Shown here: positions 40,421 to 48,949 of the stretch, in pieces
Layout of the letters: the number at the start of each line of letters is the position of its first letter
Position numbering within the stretch: the stretch's first letter is position 1
From: Ruania suaedae
Lineage (GTDB): Bacteria; Actinomycetota; Actinomycetes; Actinomycetales; Beutenbergiaceae
Assembly: GCF_021049265.1 (NCBI RefSeq)
Contig: NZ_CP088018.1
Coordinates: 2,976,001-3,040,000, forward strand
Length of the DNA: 64,000 nt
Direction: 5' to 3'
Notes under the pieces: generated by a model
Told to the model about the DNA's origin: nothing
Databases searched by the model: none
Seen by the model: the letters and a program-made list of their open reading frames with translations, nothing else
Program-made: the position numbers and the translations under genes

Positions 40421-42141
40421 GCGAGCTCCTCCGGAACGGTCAGGGCCGGTGCGGCGGTCTCGGCGGCGTTGCTCGCCTCCCAGGCCTGGCGGCGGATGGT
40501 CTTGAGCCGCTTCATCACGTCGTTCTCGCCGCGGCCGAAGTAGTCGTGCAGGCGGGTGTACTCGGTGAAGAGCGCGTCGTAGGCAGCGGTGGCCTCGGGG
40601 TCCGGCTGGTAGGCGCCCACCACGCGGTGGCCCATCGAGGCAGCAGCGGTACGCACGTCCGGGTAGGCGCCCGCGGCCACGGCCGCGTGGATGGCCGATC
40701 CCACCGCAGGACCCTGCTCGGAGGTGATGGTGCTCAGCGGCAGGCCGGTCACATCGGCATACATCTGCATCAGGAAGCGGTTCTTCAGCAGCCCGCCGGC
40801 CACGACGAGCTCGTTGATCGCCACCCCGGAGGAGGTGAACGCGTCGATGATGGTGCGGGTGCCGAAGGCCGTCGACTCCAGTAGCGCCCGGTAGATGTCC
40901 TCGGGGCGGGTGGCCAGCGTCTGGCCGAGGATCAGGCCGGAGAGCTCGGTGTCCACCAGCACCGACCGGTTGCCTCCGTGCCAGTCCAGTGCCACCAGCC
41001 CGTGGCCGCCGATGGGCTGCTTCTCGGCGAGCTCGGTGAGGTAGGCATGGGTGGAGATTCCCCGGCGCTGCGCCTCGGCCGTGTACTCGGCGGGCACCCC
41101 GGTGGAGACGAACCAGCCGAAGATGTCCCCGACGCCGCTCTGCCCGGCCTCGTAGCCGTAGGTGCCGGAGATGACGCCGCCGTCGACCACCCCGCACATG
41201 CCGGGCACCTCGTGCAGCTCGTCGCTGGTGACCACATGGCAGGTGGAGGTGCCCATGATCAGGGTGAGCTGGCCGCCGTCGACGGCGTTCGCGGCCGGCA
41301 GGGTGACGTGGGCGTCCACGTTCCCCGCAGCCACGGCGATGCCCTCCGGCAACCCCGTCCAGGCGGCCGCCTCGGCCGTGAGGCGCCCGACGGCGTCCCC
41401 CAGCTGGGCGATCGGAGCCTCCAGCTTGTCGCGCACGAACCCGCCGAAATCGGGGTTGAGCGCGGTCAGGAAGTCCTCGCCCGGGTGGGCGCCGTCCTGA
41501 TGGATGCCCTTGTATCCGACGGTGCAGGCATTGCGCGCGTAGGAGCCGCCGAGCTGCCAGACGATCCAGTCCGCAGCCTCGACCCAGTGGTCCATGGCGT
41601 CGTAGATCTCACGGTCCTCCTCGAGCAGCTGCAGCCCCTTGGCGAACTGCCACTCGGAGGAGATGAGGCCGCCGTAGCGCGGCAGCCAGGCCTCGCCCCG
41701 CTCACGGGCTACGGCGTTGATGCGGTCGGCATGCGACTGCGCCGCGTGGTGCTTCCACAGCTTGACGTAGGCGTGCGGACGATCGGCGAACTGCTCCAGC
41801 TCGCACAGCGGCGTCCCGTCCGCGCCCACCGGGATCATCGTGCAGGCGGTGAAGTCGGTGGCGATGCCGATGACTTGGCCCGGGTCGATGCCGGCCTCAT
41901 GCACGGCGCGCGGCACGGCCTCGCGCAGGACGTCGACATAGTCCGCGGGAACCTGCAGCGCCCACTCGGGGGGCAGGTCGGCGTTCGTCGCGGAGGCGGT
42001 GAGGGTGCGGTCCATCACGGCGTGGCCGTAGGCGTGCTCGGCACTGCCGAGCTCGGCGCCGTCACGGGTGCGGACGACGACCGCCCGGCCGGAGAGCGTG
42101 CCGAAGTCCACACCGATGGTGTAGGTGTCCTGCTCAGTCAT
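40417..42141 (-). CDS. araB: L-ribulokinase
   Basis: 574 residues of the FGGY kinase family. It starts YTIGVDFGTLSGRAVVVRTRDG, then WALQVPADYVDVL, GIATDFTACTMIPV, the AraB-type ISSEWQFAKGLQLLEED, and GGLLKNRFLMQMYADVTG. It phosphorylates L-ribulose. The ATG at 42141 has GAGGA upstream. A LacI-type palindrome stands 35 bp upstream. It is the first gene of the operon and lies downstream of the LacI regulator at 42228-43241. Confidence 0.96.
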   Translation of the reverse strand: MTEQDTYTIGVDFGTLSGRAVVVRTRDGAELGSAEHAYGHAVMDRTLTASATNADLPPEWALQVPADYVDVLREAVPRAVHEAGIDPGQVIGIATDFTACTMIPVGADGTPLCELEQFADRPHAYVKLWKHHAAQSHADRINAVARERGEAWLPRYGGLISSEWQFAKGLQLLEEDREIYDAMDHWVEAADWIVWQLGGSYARNACTVGYKGIHQDGAHPGEDFLTALNPDFGGFVRDKLEAPIAQLGDAVGRLTAEAAAWTGLPEGIAVAAGNVDAHVTLPAANAVDGGQLTLIMGTSTCHVVTSDELHEVPGMCGVVDGGVISGTYGYEAGQSGVGDIFGWFVSTGVPAEYTAEAQRRGISTHAYLTELAEKQPIGGHGLVALDWHGGNRSVLVDTELSGLILGQTLATRPEDIYRALLESTAFGTRTIIDAFTSSGVAINELVVAGGLLKNRFLMQMYADVTGLPLSTITSEQGPAVGSAIHAAVAAGAYPDVRTAAASMGHRVVGAYQPDPEATAAYDALFTEYTRLHDYFGRGENDVMKRLKTIRRQAWEASNAAETAAPALTVPEELA

Positions 42142-42176
42142 GGCGATCCTCGGGTCGGCGGTGAGTCCCACGTCGA

Positions 42177-42190
42177 TGTTAGCGCTCACA
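42177..42190. promoter_or_regulatory. AraR-type operator upstream of araB
   Basis: TGTTAGCGCTCACA is a palindrome with one mismatched pair around AGCGCT, close to the araB start. It has the typical even-spaced LacI-family form. Confidence 0.65.
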
Positions 42191-42227
42191 ACTGAGGGGC
42201 GCCAGCCCTGGCGCCACCATCGTGGGC

Positions 42228-43241
42228 TCAGCCCGCGACGGTGCGGGCCGGCCCCGTGCTCGCGCGGACCCGGAGTTCGGGTGCCACCCGCGCAGGCGCC
42301 ACCGCCTCCCCCCGCATCGCCCGGATGAGGACGTCCATCGCCTCGCGCCCGAGGGCCGAGAAGTCCTGGCGCACGGTGGTCAGCGGCGGGATGAAGTGGT
42401 CGGCGCCCTCGACGTCGTCGTAACCCACCACCGAGACCTCCTGCGGCACCCGCACGCCGGCATCGGCGAAGGCGTGCAGGACCCCCAGTGCGGTCTGGTC
42501 ATTGGCCGCGAAGACGGCCTCGGGCAGATCCCCCACCAGCGCCCGGGCGGCGGCGTAGCCGGTGGCAGCGGTCCAGTCACCGGGGATGTCCGGTCGGGCC
42601 CGCACACCGGCGGCAGCGAGCTCGTCGTGCCAGGCAGCCCGCCGGGAGATGGCATCGAACCACTCCGGCGGGCCGGTGATGTGCACCAGATCCCGGTGCC
42701 CGAGCTCGAGCAGGTGGCGCGCGAGCAGCCGGGCACCGCCGGCCTGGTCCACCGAGAGGATGGGCGGATCGCCCTCGGCGGCACCCATCGCCGCCAGCAG
42801 CAGCACGGGGACGTGCGCGGAGGCGGCCCGGGCCGCCCCGGCGAACCGCTCGTCCGGGGCGATCACCACGATGCCCTCGACCGACTGATCCATGAAGGAG
42901 CCGAAGATCGCCGTCATCGCCTCGGCCGTGGGATCGGTCGCGGTGGCGACGCTGACGAAGTACCCCGCGCCACGCGCGGACTGCTCGAGCACCGCAAGCG
43001 TGGTGGCGGGGCCGAAGTGCAACGAGCCACTCGTGACGATGCCGATCGTGGCCGAGCGGCGGGTGACCAGCGCGCGGGCGGCGCTGTTGCGGCGATACCC
43101 CAGCTCGGCGATCGCGGCCAGCACCCGCTCGCGGGTCTGTGGGCGCACGTTGGGATGATCGTTGAGCACGCGCGAGACCGTCTGGTGGGAGACCCCGGCC
43201 ACGCGAGCGACGTCACTCATGCCCGGTCGCTGCACTCTCAC
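42228..43241 (-). CDS. araR: LacI-family arabinose regulator
   Basis: About 337 residues from a GTG at 43241; an ATG at 43220 is also possible. The HTH reads MSDVARVAGVSHQTVSRVLNDHPNVRPQTRERV, with hinge NSAARALVTRRSATIGIVTSG. The sensor includes VDQAGGARLLARHLLELGHRDLVHITGPPEWFDA and VFAANDQTALGVLHAFADAGVRVP. It lies just upstream of araB on the same strand, with the palindrome TGTTAGCGCTCACA between. It is the likely arabinose repressor. It is LacI-type, unlike E. coli AraC and Bacillus (GntR/LacI) AraR. Confidence 0.82.
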   Translation of the reverse strand: MRVQRPGMSDVARVAGVSHQTVSRVLNDHPNVRPQTRERVLAAIAELGYRRNSAARALVTRRSATIGIVTSGSLHFGPATTLAVLEQSARGAGYFVSVATATDPTAEAMTAIFGSFMDQSVEGIVVIAPDERFAGAARAASAHVPVLLLAAMGAAEGDPPILSVDQAGGARLLARHLLELGHRDLVHITGPPEWFDAISRRAAWHDELAAAGVRARPDIPGDWTAATGYAAARALVGDLPEAVFAANDQTALGVLHAFADAGVRVPQEVSVVGYDDVEGADHFIPPLTTVRQDFSALGREAMDVLIRAMRGEAVAPARVAPELRVRASTGPARTVAG

Positions 43242-43316
43242 GCCGACCCCCACCTGCTCTCCTGACTCACTGTGGAGGGAGCCTAGTGCCGGCCCGCCTC
43301 CGTCCCCGCGCAGACC

Positions 43317-43754
43317 CTACGCGGCCGTGGTGAGGGCTGCGCGCACGGGAGCGGGATCGGGGTTGGTGAAGGCCTCGCCGTCGATCACGACGGTGGGCAC
43401 GGTCTCGTTGCCGCTGTTGACGGACCGGACGTAGGCGGCCGCCTCGGGATCGGCCCAGATGTTGACCCAGATCGCCTCCGAGCGTGCCTGTCCGAGCCGG
43501 CGGCGAAGCCCGGAGCAGTAGGGGCAGCCGGGCCGCCAGTAGATGACCACCCGGCGGGCCGGATCGGCCCGGGTGAGCTCGGTGGCGACCGCGTGCGTGG
43601 TGCCGGCACCGCGGCCGGGGTAGGTCCACCAGCCGTAGACGGCGACCAAGGTCACCACGGGGATCATCAGCCACCAGGAGATGTCGGCCACGATGAACCC
43701 GGCCATCGTGGCCATCAGGAGGACGAGGGCGAGCCACAGGATCCGCGAGCGCAT
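43317..43754 (-). CDS. Membrane-anchored glutaredoxin-like protein
   Basis: About 145 residues. Two hydrophobic segments at the N-terminus (ILWLALVLLMATMAGFIVA, WWLMIPVVTLVAVYGWW) precede a glutaredoxin domain with VVIYWRPGCPYCSGLRRRLG, the CPYC redox motif, and NETVPTVVIDGEAFTNP carrying the cis-proline loop. It is likely a thiol-disulfide reductase, working with mycothiol or another thiol on the cytoplasmic face; that is inference. The start is uncertain: the ATG at 43754 lacks a well-spaced ribosome-binding site, and one at 43790 would extend it. Confidence 0.82.
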   Translation of the reverse strand: MRSRILWLALVLLMATMAGFIVADISWWLMIPVVTLVAVYGWWTYPGRGAGTTHAVATELTRADPARRVVIYWRPGCPYCSGLRRRLGQARSEAIWVNIWADPEAAAYVRSVNSGNETVPTVVIDGEAFTNPDPAPVRAALTTAA

Positions 43755-43819
43755 GCCTTCAGCATCCCCGCCGGTGACCCTCGGCGTCATCCCCCGCGTG
43801 GGGGATCCGCGGTCGGTGA

Positions 43820-43889
43820 CCGGATCGACACGGATACGTCGGGCGCAGGGCTGCTAGCCCCTCGGCCCGACGTAGCCGTGTCGGTCCGG
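43820..43889 (-). terminator. Long nested hairpin after the SRPBCC gene
   Basis: Arms of 25 bp with two mismatches (43820-43844, 43865-43889) surround a 20-base loop that contains its own small hairpin, GGGCT-GCT-AGCCC. It starts 7 bases beyond the SRPBCC stop codon and lies upstream of the glutaredoxin-like gene. Confidence 0.65.
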
Positions 43890-43896
43890 TGAGGAG

Positions 43897-44385
43897 TCAG
43901 GCGGCGGCGAGGTAGGCGTCGATCTGGTTGATCGCCAGCGTGGCGCCTTCCTCCACGCCCATGTCGAGGACCTGCTGCAGCGCCTCGGCCGAGGCGTAGG
44001 TGCTGGTGTAGACGGCGCGCGTGCCGCCGTCGGTCGCGGCGAAGCGGTAGACGTTCTCCGAGACGGGAGCGGTGTCGACGGGGTTGAGGTCGGCGTCGGC
44101 GAAGCCGTCCCGGAACGTGAACGAGTGCGGCTCGTCGACCTCGTCGATCTCCCACCAGCCGCCGAACTTCTCCCCGTCCGGCCCGGTCATGTAGTAGGTC
44201 ACTCGCGCACCGGGGGTGAGGGAGTGGTCCACGAACGTCGCCGGGTGCGTCGGCGGGCCCCACACCTGCTCGAGCTTGCGCGGGTCGGCGTAGATGCCCC
44301 AGACCTGCTCGGGCGGCGCCGCGAAGTCGGCGGTGATGGTGATGGTGCGGCTGTCCATGTCCTTCTGGACGTCGGTGACAGGCAT
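43897..44385 (-). CDS. SRPBCC (AHSA1-like) domain protein
   Basis: 162 residues. It reads TITITADFAAPPEQVWGIYADPRKLEQVWGPPTHPATFVDH and FGGWWEIDEVDEPHSFTFRDGF, the pattern of the AHSA1/START-like ligand-binding fold. AAGGAG stands 7 bases upstream of the ATG. It begins one base after the stop codon of the ArsR gene. ArsR-SRPBCC pairs are frequent in actinobacteria; the ligand is not known. Confidence 0.9.
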   Translation of the reverse strand: MPVTDVQKDMDSRTITITADFAAPPEQVWGIYADPRKLEQVWGPPTHPATFVDHSLTPGARVTYYMTGPDGEKFGGWWEIDEVDEPHSFTFRDGFADADLNPVDTAPVSENVYRFAATDGGTRAVYTSTYASAEALQQVLDMGVEEGATLAINQIDAYLAAA

Positions 44386-44386
44386 G

Positions 44387-44767
44387 TCAGTGCTCCTTGG
44401 TGGGATCGGCGCTGAGATCGGGGGTGGTGCCGGTCCGGTGGTCGGTGGCGAGCAGCTCGTCCATCCGGGAGATGCGGCCGCGCCAGATCTGCTCGATCTC
44501 GGAGAGCATGGAACCGACGGAGCGGACCGCGTCGATGTCGCCGGTCGCGAGCGCCTCGCGACCGACACGGCGCTTGCTGAGGAGGCCGGCTCGCTCGAGC
44601 ACGGCCACGTGCTTCTGAACCGCGGCGAAGCTCATGTCGTACTTGTGAGCCAGCGCCGAGACCGAGTGCTCCCCGGCCAGCACGCGACGCACGATGTCGC
44701 GGCGGGTCCGGTCGGCCAGCGCATGGAAGAGGGCATCTGCCCTGTCCTCGTCCGCACTCCCGGTCAT
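44387..44767 (-). CDS. ArsR-family transcriptional regulator
   Basis: 126 residues with a winged helix: DALFHALADRTRRDIVRRVLAGEHSVSALAHKYDMSFAAVQKHVAVLERAGLLSKRRVGRE. No metal-binding cysteine pair is visible, so it is probably not a metal sensor. A strong inverted repeat overlaps its promoter at 44774-44803. It is cotranscribed with the SRPBCC gene. Confidence 0.9.
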   Translation of the reverse strand: MTGSADEDRADALFHALADRTRRDIVRRVLAGEHSVSALAHKYDMSFAAVQKHVAVLERAGLLSKRRVGREALATGDIDAVRSVGSMLSEIEQIWRGRISRMDELLATDHRTGTTPDLSADPTKEH

Positions 44768-44773
44768 GAGTAC

Positions 44774-44803
44774 AACCTACAACCATTCAGTTGTAGGTTT
44801 CAA
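44774..44803 (-). promoter_or_regulatory. ArsR operator overlapping the arsR-SRPBCC promoter
   Basis: AACCTACAAC and GTTGTAGGTT are perfect 10-bp arms with 6 bases between (44774-44799). On the minus strand TTGAAA (44803-44798) and TAGGTT (44779-44774) are 18 bases apart and form a promoter that the repeat covers. Binding here would block transcription. Confidence 0.75.
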
Positions 44804-44850
44804 GAGGGTCGGCCCCGCTTTCTCGCGATCGGCACCGCCACCACGCACGA

Positions 44851-44882
44851 ACGCCGGGAGCAGGACTTCCTGCTCCCGGCGT
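44851..44882 (-). terminator. Terminator after the DEAD-box helicase gene
   Basis: Perfect 14-bp arms (44851-44864, 44869-44882) with loop ACTT, about 70 bases past the helicase stop codon and before the arsR promoter region. Confidence 0.65.
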
Positions 44883-44953
44883 CCGGGTGTTCACTGCGGG
44901 GCGCCTGCCCGCCGCGACCTGGTCGGATCACGACGGCGGATCACCCCGCACGA

Positions 44954-46555
44954 TCAGCGGGGCGAGCCCGGGCTGGTGGCACGGCGGGGGCCGCGACGAC
45001 GGCGCGGGGCACCGGCCCCACGCTCGCCCTCGTTGCGACGGGCTCCGCCGTCGGCCCCACCGCGCGCGGGGCGGGAGCCGGCGTCGGATCCGCTACGTGC
45101 GGGGCGAGGGCCGCCGTCGGCCGCCGTGCGCGAGAGGCGAGGCGCACCCTCGGAGGTGTGGCGCAGCTGGCCCGTAGCCGGCTGCCCCGAGCGGGACTGG
45201 CCCGAACGCGACTGCTCGGACCGGGACTGGCCCGAACGGGCGCCCGCACCGGAGCGCTGCTGACCGGAGGCCCCGCCGCCGGAGCGGCCCCGGCCGCGTC
45301 CGCGGCCACCACCCTGGCCCTGACCCTTGCCGGGAGCCGACGGCGCAGGCTTGCGCGCCGCGGCGTCGGGCGCCTGCTCCGGGGTCACCCGGGGCGCCAC
45401 CTCGCCGACCAGACCGGCCACAACGGCCGCCTCCGGCCGGCTGGGCTGGGCGGTGATCTTGGCTGCCCGCAGCAGCTGGCGGACGTCATTGCGCTGCTCG
45501 GGCAGCATGATCGTCACCACGGCGCCGCCGGAGCCGGCGCGGGCGGTGCGCCCGGAGCGGTGCAGGTAGGCCTTGTGCTCGGCCGGAGGGTCCACGTGGG
45601 CGACGAGGTCGATGTCGTCGACGTGGATGCCACGAGCGGCGATGTCGGTGGCCACGAGCACCTTCACGGCGCCGGTGGAGAACGCGTCCAGGTTCCGCTC
45701 CCGGGCGTTCTGGGAGAGGTTGCCGTGCAGGTCCACCGCGGGGATGCCGCTCGAGGTCAACTGCCGGGCGAGCTTGCGCGCCTGGTGCTTGGTGCGCGTG
45801 AAGAACAACCGGCGGGTGAGGCCCGAGGCGAGCTGCTCGACGAGGTCACGCTTGGCGCCCGCGTCCGAGACCTCCAGGATGTGGTGGGTCATCGCCGTCA
45901 CCGGCGAGGAGGAGGGGTCCACCGAGTGCGTGAGCGGGTTGGTCAGGTAGCGCTTGACGAGGATGTCCACGCCGTTGTCGAGAGTGGCCGAGAACAGCAT
46001 CCGCTGACCACCGCGGGGAGTGGCGTCCAGGATCCGCTTCACGGCGGGCAGGAAGCCGAGGTCGGCCATGTGGTCGGCCTCGTCCAGCACGGTGATCTCG
46101 ACGGCGTCCAGGCGCAGGTGCCCCTGGCCCTTGAGGTCTTCGAGGCGGCCCGGGCAGGCGATCAGGATGTCGACGCCGCGGCGCAGCGCCTCGACCTGCT
46201 TGCCCTGGCCCACGCCGCCGAAGATGACGGTGTGGCGCAGGCCGGCGGCCTCAGCGAGCGGTGCGATGGTCTCCGCGATCTGCGAGGCGAGCTCGCGGGT
46301 CGGGGCGAGCACGAGTCCGCGCGGGGCGCCCGAGGCGGGGCGGCGACCCTCGCTCAGGCGCGCCACCAGCGGCAGCGCGAAGGCCAGGGTCTTGCCCGAG
46401 CCGGTGCGGCCGCGTCCGAGCACGTCGCGCCCGGCGAGGGTGTCGCGCAAGGTGGCGGACTGGATCGGGAAAGGCTCGGTGATGCCGCGGTCGGTGAGGG
46501 TGCGCACGAGCGCATTCGGCACACCGAGGGCAGCGAAGGACAGGGTTTCAGGCAC
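44954..46555 (-). CDS. DEAD-box ATP-dependent RNA helicase
   Basis: 533 residues. The Q motif region (FAALGVPNALVRTLTDRGITEPFPIQ), Walker A-type GRTGSGKT, LAPTRELA, DEAD box VLDEADHMADLGF, SAT and HRSGRTARAG are all present. The C-terminal 130 residues are disordered, rich in Gly, Arg and Ser, with GRGRGRGRSGG and repeats of SGQSRSEQ type. Such tails bind RNA. The role is likely RNA remodelling, perhaps cold or stress linked. The start is a GTG. Confidence 0.93.
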   Translation of the reverse strand: MPETLSFAALGVPNALVRTLTDRGITEPFPIQSATLRDTLAGRDVLGRGRTGSGKTLAFALPLVARLSEGRRPASGAPRGLVLAPTRELASQIAETIAPLAEAAGLRHTVIFGGVGQGKQVEALRRGVDILIACPGRLEDLKGQGHLRLDAVEITVLDEADHMADLGFLPAVKRILDATPRGGQRMLFSATLDNGVDILVKRYLTNPLTHSVDPSSSPVTAMTHHILEVSDAGAKRDLVEQLASGLTRRLFFTRTKHQARKLARQLTSSGIPAVDLHGNLSQNARERNLDAFSTGAVKVLVATDIAARGIHVDDIDLVAHVDPPAEHKAYLHRSGRTARAGSGGAVVTIMLPEQRNDVRQLLRAAKITAQPSRPEAAVVAGLVGEVAPRVTPEQAPDAAARKPAPSAPGKGQGQGGGRGRGRGRSGGGASGQQRSGAGARSGQSRSEQSRSGQSRSGQPATGQLRHTSEGAPRLSRTAADGGPRPARSGSDAGSRPARGGADGGARRNEGERGAGAPRRRRGPRRATSPGSPR

Positions 46556-46720
46556 AGCAGAACAACTCTCTGAGGTAGGGGTTCACCGCAGAGACCGTCA
46601 CTGGTGCTGCTCAGCATCCAGGTGAGCGCACACGAAACCGCGATGTCGGGCACGCACGTTCCGCGCCCTGCGAGCATTCTCCACTGCCGGTGCCCGATCC
46701 GGCGACTTTGGTGTGGTTCG

Positions 46721-48295
46721 TCACATCTCGCGCGCGTCGGAGGTGGCGGGCTCGCGGGTCATCTCGACCGTGGTGCGCAGCGTGGTCTCGCGCACCAGCA
46801 CGATCGCAACGAGAGTGAGCACGGAGGCCGCTCCGGCGATGGCGAACAGCAGGCCGAACGAGTCGCCATAGGCATCGTGGAAGAGGGCCTGCACCGGTGC
46901 CGGCAGGCTGGAGACGTCGAGGCTGCCCTGACTCACCCCCGTCGCGGAGGGGTCGATGCCCATCGCCCGTGCGCCGTCGGCGATCCGCGAGGAGACCTGG
47001 CCGGCGAGCACGGCACCGAGGATCGAGACCCCGATGGTCCCGCCGACCGAACGGAAGAAGGCGATCGTGGCCGAGGAGGCGCCGATGTCCTTGACGTCGA
47101 CGGTGTTCTGGACCGCGAGCACGATGTTCTGGATCAGCCCGCCGACACCCACACCGGAGATGGCCATGAACACGGCCACCACCCAGTAGGGCGTGGTGTG
47201 GTCCAGCACCAGCCCGAGGCCACCGAGCCCGACCACCAGCATCCCGGCGGCCACGAGCATCACGGGCCGCCAGCGGCCGGTCCGGGTGACGATCTGACCG
47301 CTGGCCACGCCGGCGAGCATCTGGGCGATGATCAGCGGGATCGTCATCAGCCCGGCAGTGGTCGGCGAATGGCCGCCGGCGAGCTGGAAGTACTGGGTCG
47401 CGAACACGCCAGTGCCGAACATCGCGACCCCGACCGCGATACTGGCGACGACCATCAGGATCGTGGTGCGGTTGCGCATCACACGCAGGGGGATGATCGG
47501 CTGCGGCACCCGCAGCTCGACCAGCACCAGCACGACGGCGGCCAGCAGCGCACCGCCGAGGTACGCAGCGCTCTGCCAGGACAACCACGCGAAGTCGTTG
47601 CCCGCGAAGGTCACCCACAGCATCGGCAGGCCGGCCGCGACCGCCACCAGCAGCGCACCGGCGACGTCGATGCGCACCCGCTCCGGCCGGTCTGCGCGGG
47701 GCAGGGTCAGCGTGGCCTGCAGCATCACGATCGCGACGATCGCCAGCGGCAGGCAGACGAAGAAGCACCAGCGCCAGTGCAGGTGCTCGGTGATGACTCC
47801 GCCGAGCAGCGGGCCCGAGACCGTCGCCACGGCCATCACTGCGCCCATGTAGCCGAAGTAGCGGCCGCGCTGGCGGGGCGGGATGATCGTGCCGAGCACG
47901 GCCTGCACCAGCGCCGTCAGGCCACCCATGGCCAGGCCCTGCACCCCGCGGAAGGCCATCATCGCGGGGATCGTCTGGGCGGCGCCGGCGCCGAGGGAAC
48001 CGATCACGAAGAGCACGATCGCCGTCTGGACGAGCACCTTCTTGTCGAAGAGGTCGGCCAGCTTGCCCCAGATCGGGGTGGTGATCGCCATCGCCAGCAG
48101 GGCCGAGGTGATGACCCAGGTGTACTGCCGCTGGGTACCGCCCAGGTCGGCCATGATCGTCGGCAGCGCGGTGGAGACGATCGTGGTGGAGATCATCGCC
48201 GTGAACAGGGCGGCAAGCAGTCCCGTCAGGACCTTGAGGATTTCCTCGTGGGTGTAGGCGGGCCTACCTGTCTGCTCAGCGATGGTGCCGGTCAC
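46721..48295 (-). CDS. MFS multidrug exporter, DHA2 (EmrB/QacA) family
   Basis: About 524 residues and 14 predicted helices. Motifs are MISTTIVSTALPTIMADLGG, WVITSALLAMAITTPIWGKLADLFDKK, RGVQGLAMGGLTALVQAVLG and GPLLGGVITEHLHWRWCFFVCLP. The family exports drugs or toxic compounds by proton antiport. The GTG at 48295 is preferred because GGGAG lies about 8 bases upstream; an ATG at 48328 is possible. It follows the MarR gene directly, which suggests the regulator controls it. Confidence 0.9.
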   Translation of the reverse strand: MTGTIAEQTGRPAYTHEEILKVLTGLLAALFTAMISTTIVSTALPTIMADLGGTQRQYTWVITSALLAMAITTPIWGKLADLFDKKVLVQTAIVLFVIGSLGAGAAQTIPAMMAFRGVQGLAMGGLTALVQAVLGTIIPPRQRGRYFGYMGAVMAVATVSGPLLGGVITEHLHWRWCFFVCLPLAIVAIVMLQATLTLPRADRPERVRIDVAGALLVAVAAGLPMLWVTFAGNDFAWLSWQSAAYLGGALLAAVVLVLVELRVPQPIIPLRVMRNRTTILMVVASIAVGVAMFGTGVFATQYFQLAGGHSPTTAGLMTIPLIIAQMLAGVASGQIVTRTGRWRPVMLVAAGMLVVGLGGLGLVLDHTTPYWVVAVFMAISGVGVGGLIQNIVLAVQNTVDVKDIGASSATIAFFRSVGGTIGVSILGAVLAGQVSSRIADGARAMGIDPSATGVSQGSLDVSSLPAPVQALFHDAYGDSFGLLFAIAGAASVLTLVAIVLVRETTLRTTVEMTREPATSDAREM

Positions 48296-48339
48296 GACGC
48301 CGCTCCCTCTTGTCTCGGATGACCCCATCCTAGACAATG

Positions 48340-48354
48340 GTTGCGCTAGGCAAC
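48340..48354. promoter_or_regulatory. Possible MarR operator before the MFS gene
   Basis: GTTGC-GCTAG-GCAAC forms an inverted repeat that ends on the MarR stop codon. CTAGACAA and CTAGGCAA repeat directly 16 bases apart in the same stretch. It lies 45 bp upstream of the MFS start. Confidence 0.4.
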
Positions 48355-48887
48355 TATCGCTGCGGCGTGTGAGGCTCCTCACCGCCCCCCGCGCCCTCGG
48401 GGCGCAGGTCCTCGTTCAGCCGGCCGAGCAGCCGCGCGAGCTCGCCGAGGTCCGCCGGTGACCAGCGCGCCAACCGCGCGGAGAACACCGCCCGACGGCG
48501 CCGCCTCGCCTCCCGCAGCGACTCCGCCCCCGACGGCGTCAGCCGCAGCAGGCGGGCCCGGGCGTCCTGCGGGTCGACGGTGCGCTCGAGCAGTCCGAGC
48601 CCTTCCAGCTCGGTGATGACGCGCGAGAGCCTCGACTTGTGCAGGGCCAGGCGCTCGGTGAGCTCCTGGGCTCGCACGCCGCTGCCGGGTTCGCCATCGG
48701 TACCGGGGGCCTGCAGATCGTCGATCGTGGCCAGCACCGTGTAGCCGGAGGCGTCGAGCTGGGGGTGGACCTGGGAGGCGAGGCTGCGCGAGGTGTAGCG
48801 GGCGCGGCGCCAGAAAGCGGTGACCTGCGCCTCCGCGGCGGCCAGCTCGGCACTTCCTGCCGCCGGATGGGACTCGGGCGTGGACAT
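48354..48887 (-). CDS. MarR-family transcriptional regulator
   Basis: 177 residues. The winged helix reads VRAQELTERLALHKSRLSRVITELEGLGLLERTVDPQDARARLLRLTPSG, as in MarR proteins. The ATG at 48887 is the first good start. It precedes the MFS exporter on the same strand and is divergent from the SGNH hydrolase gene. It probably responds to an aromatic or drug ligand. Confidence 0.9.
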   Translation of the reverse strand: MSTPESHPAAGSAELAAAEAQVTAFWRRARYTSRSLASQVHPQLDASGYTVLATIDDLQAPGTDGEPGSGVRAQELTERLALHKSRLSRVITELEGLGLLERTVDPQDARARLLRLTPSGAESLREARRRRRAVFSARLARWSPADLGELARLLGRLNEDLRPEGAGGGEEPHTPQR

Positions 48888-48935
48888 GCCAGGCAGACTA
48901 TCCGCCGTCGGCGCCTGCGCTGGGCGCCTGCCCAG

Positions 48936-48941
48936 TAGGCT
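48936..48941 (+). promoter_or_regulatory. -10 element of a leaderless SGNH hydrolase transcript
   Basis: TAGGCT stands 8 bases before the GTG start at 48950 and no Shine-Dalgarno sequence is present. Confidence 0.4.
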
Positions 48942-48949
48942 CATGGCTC

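Noticed and set aside
36785-40543. A 1252-codon open frame on the plus strand
   Set aside because: It runs opposite to araA, araD and the regulators, whose minus-strand products are clearly recognised. It is a high-GC shadow frame.
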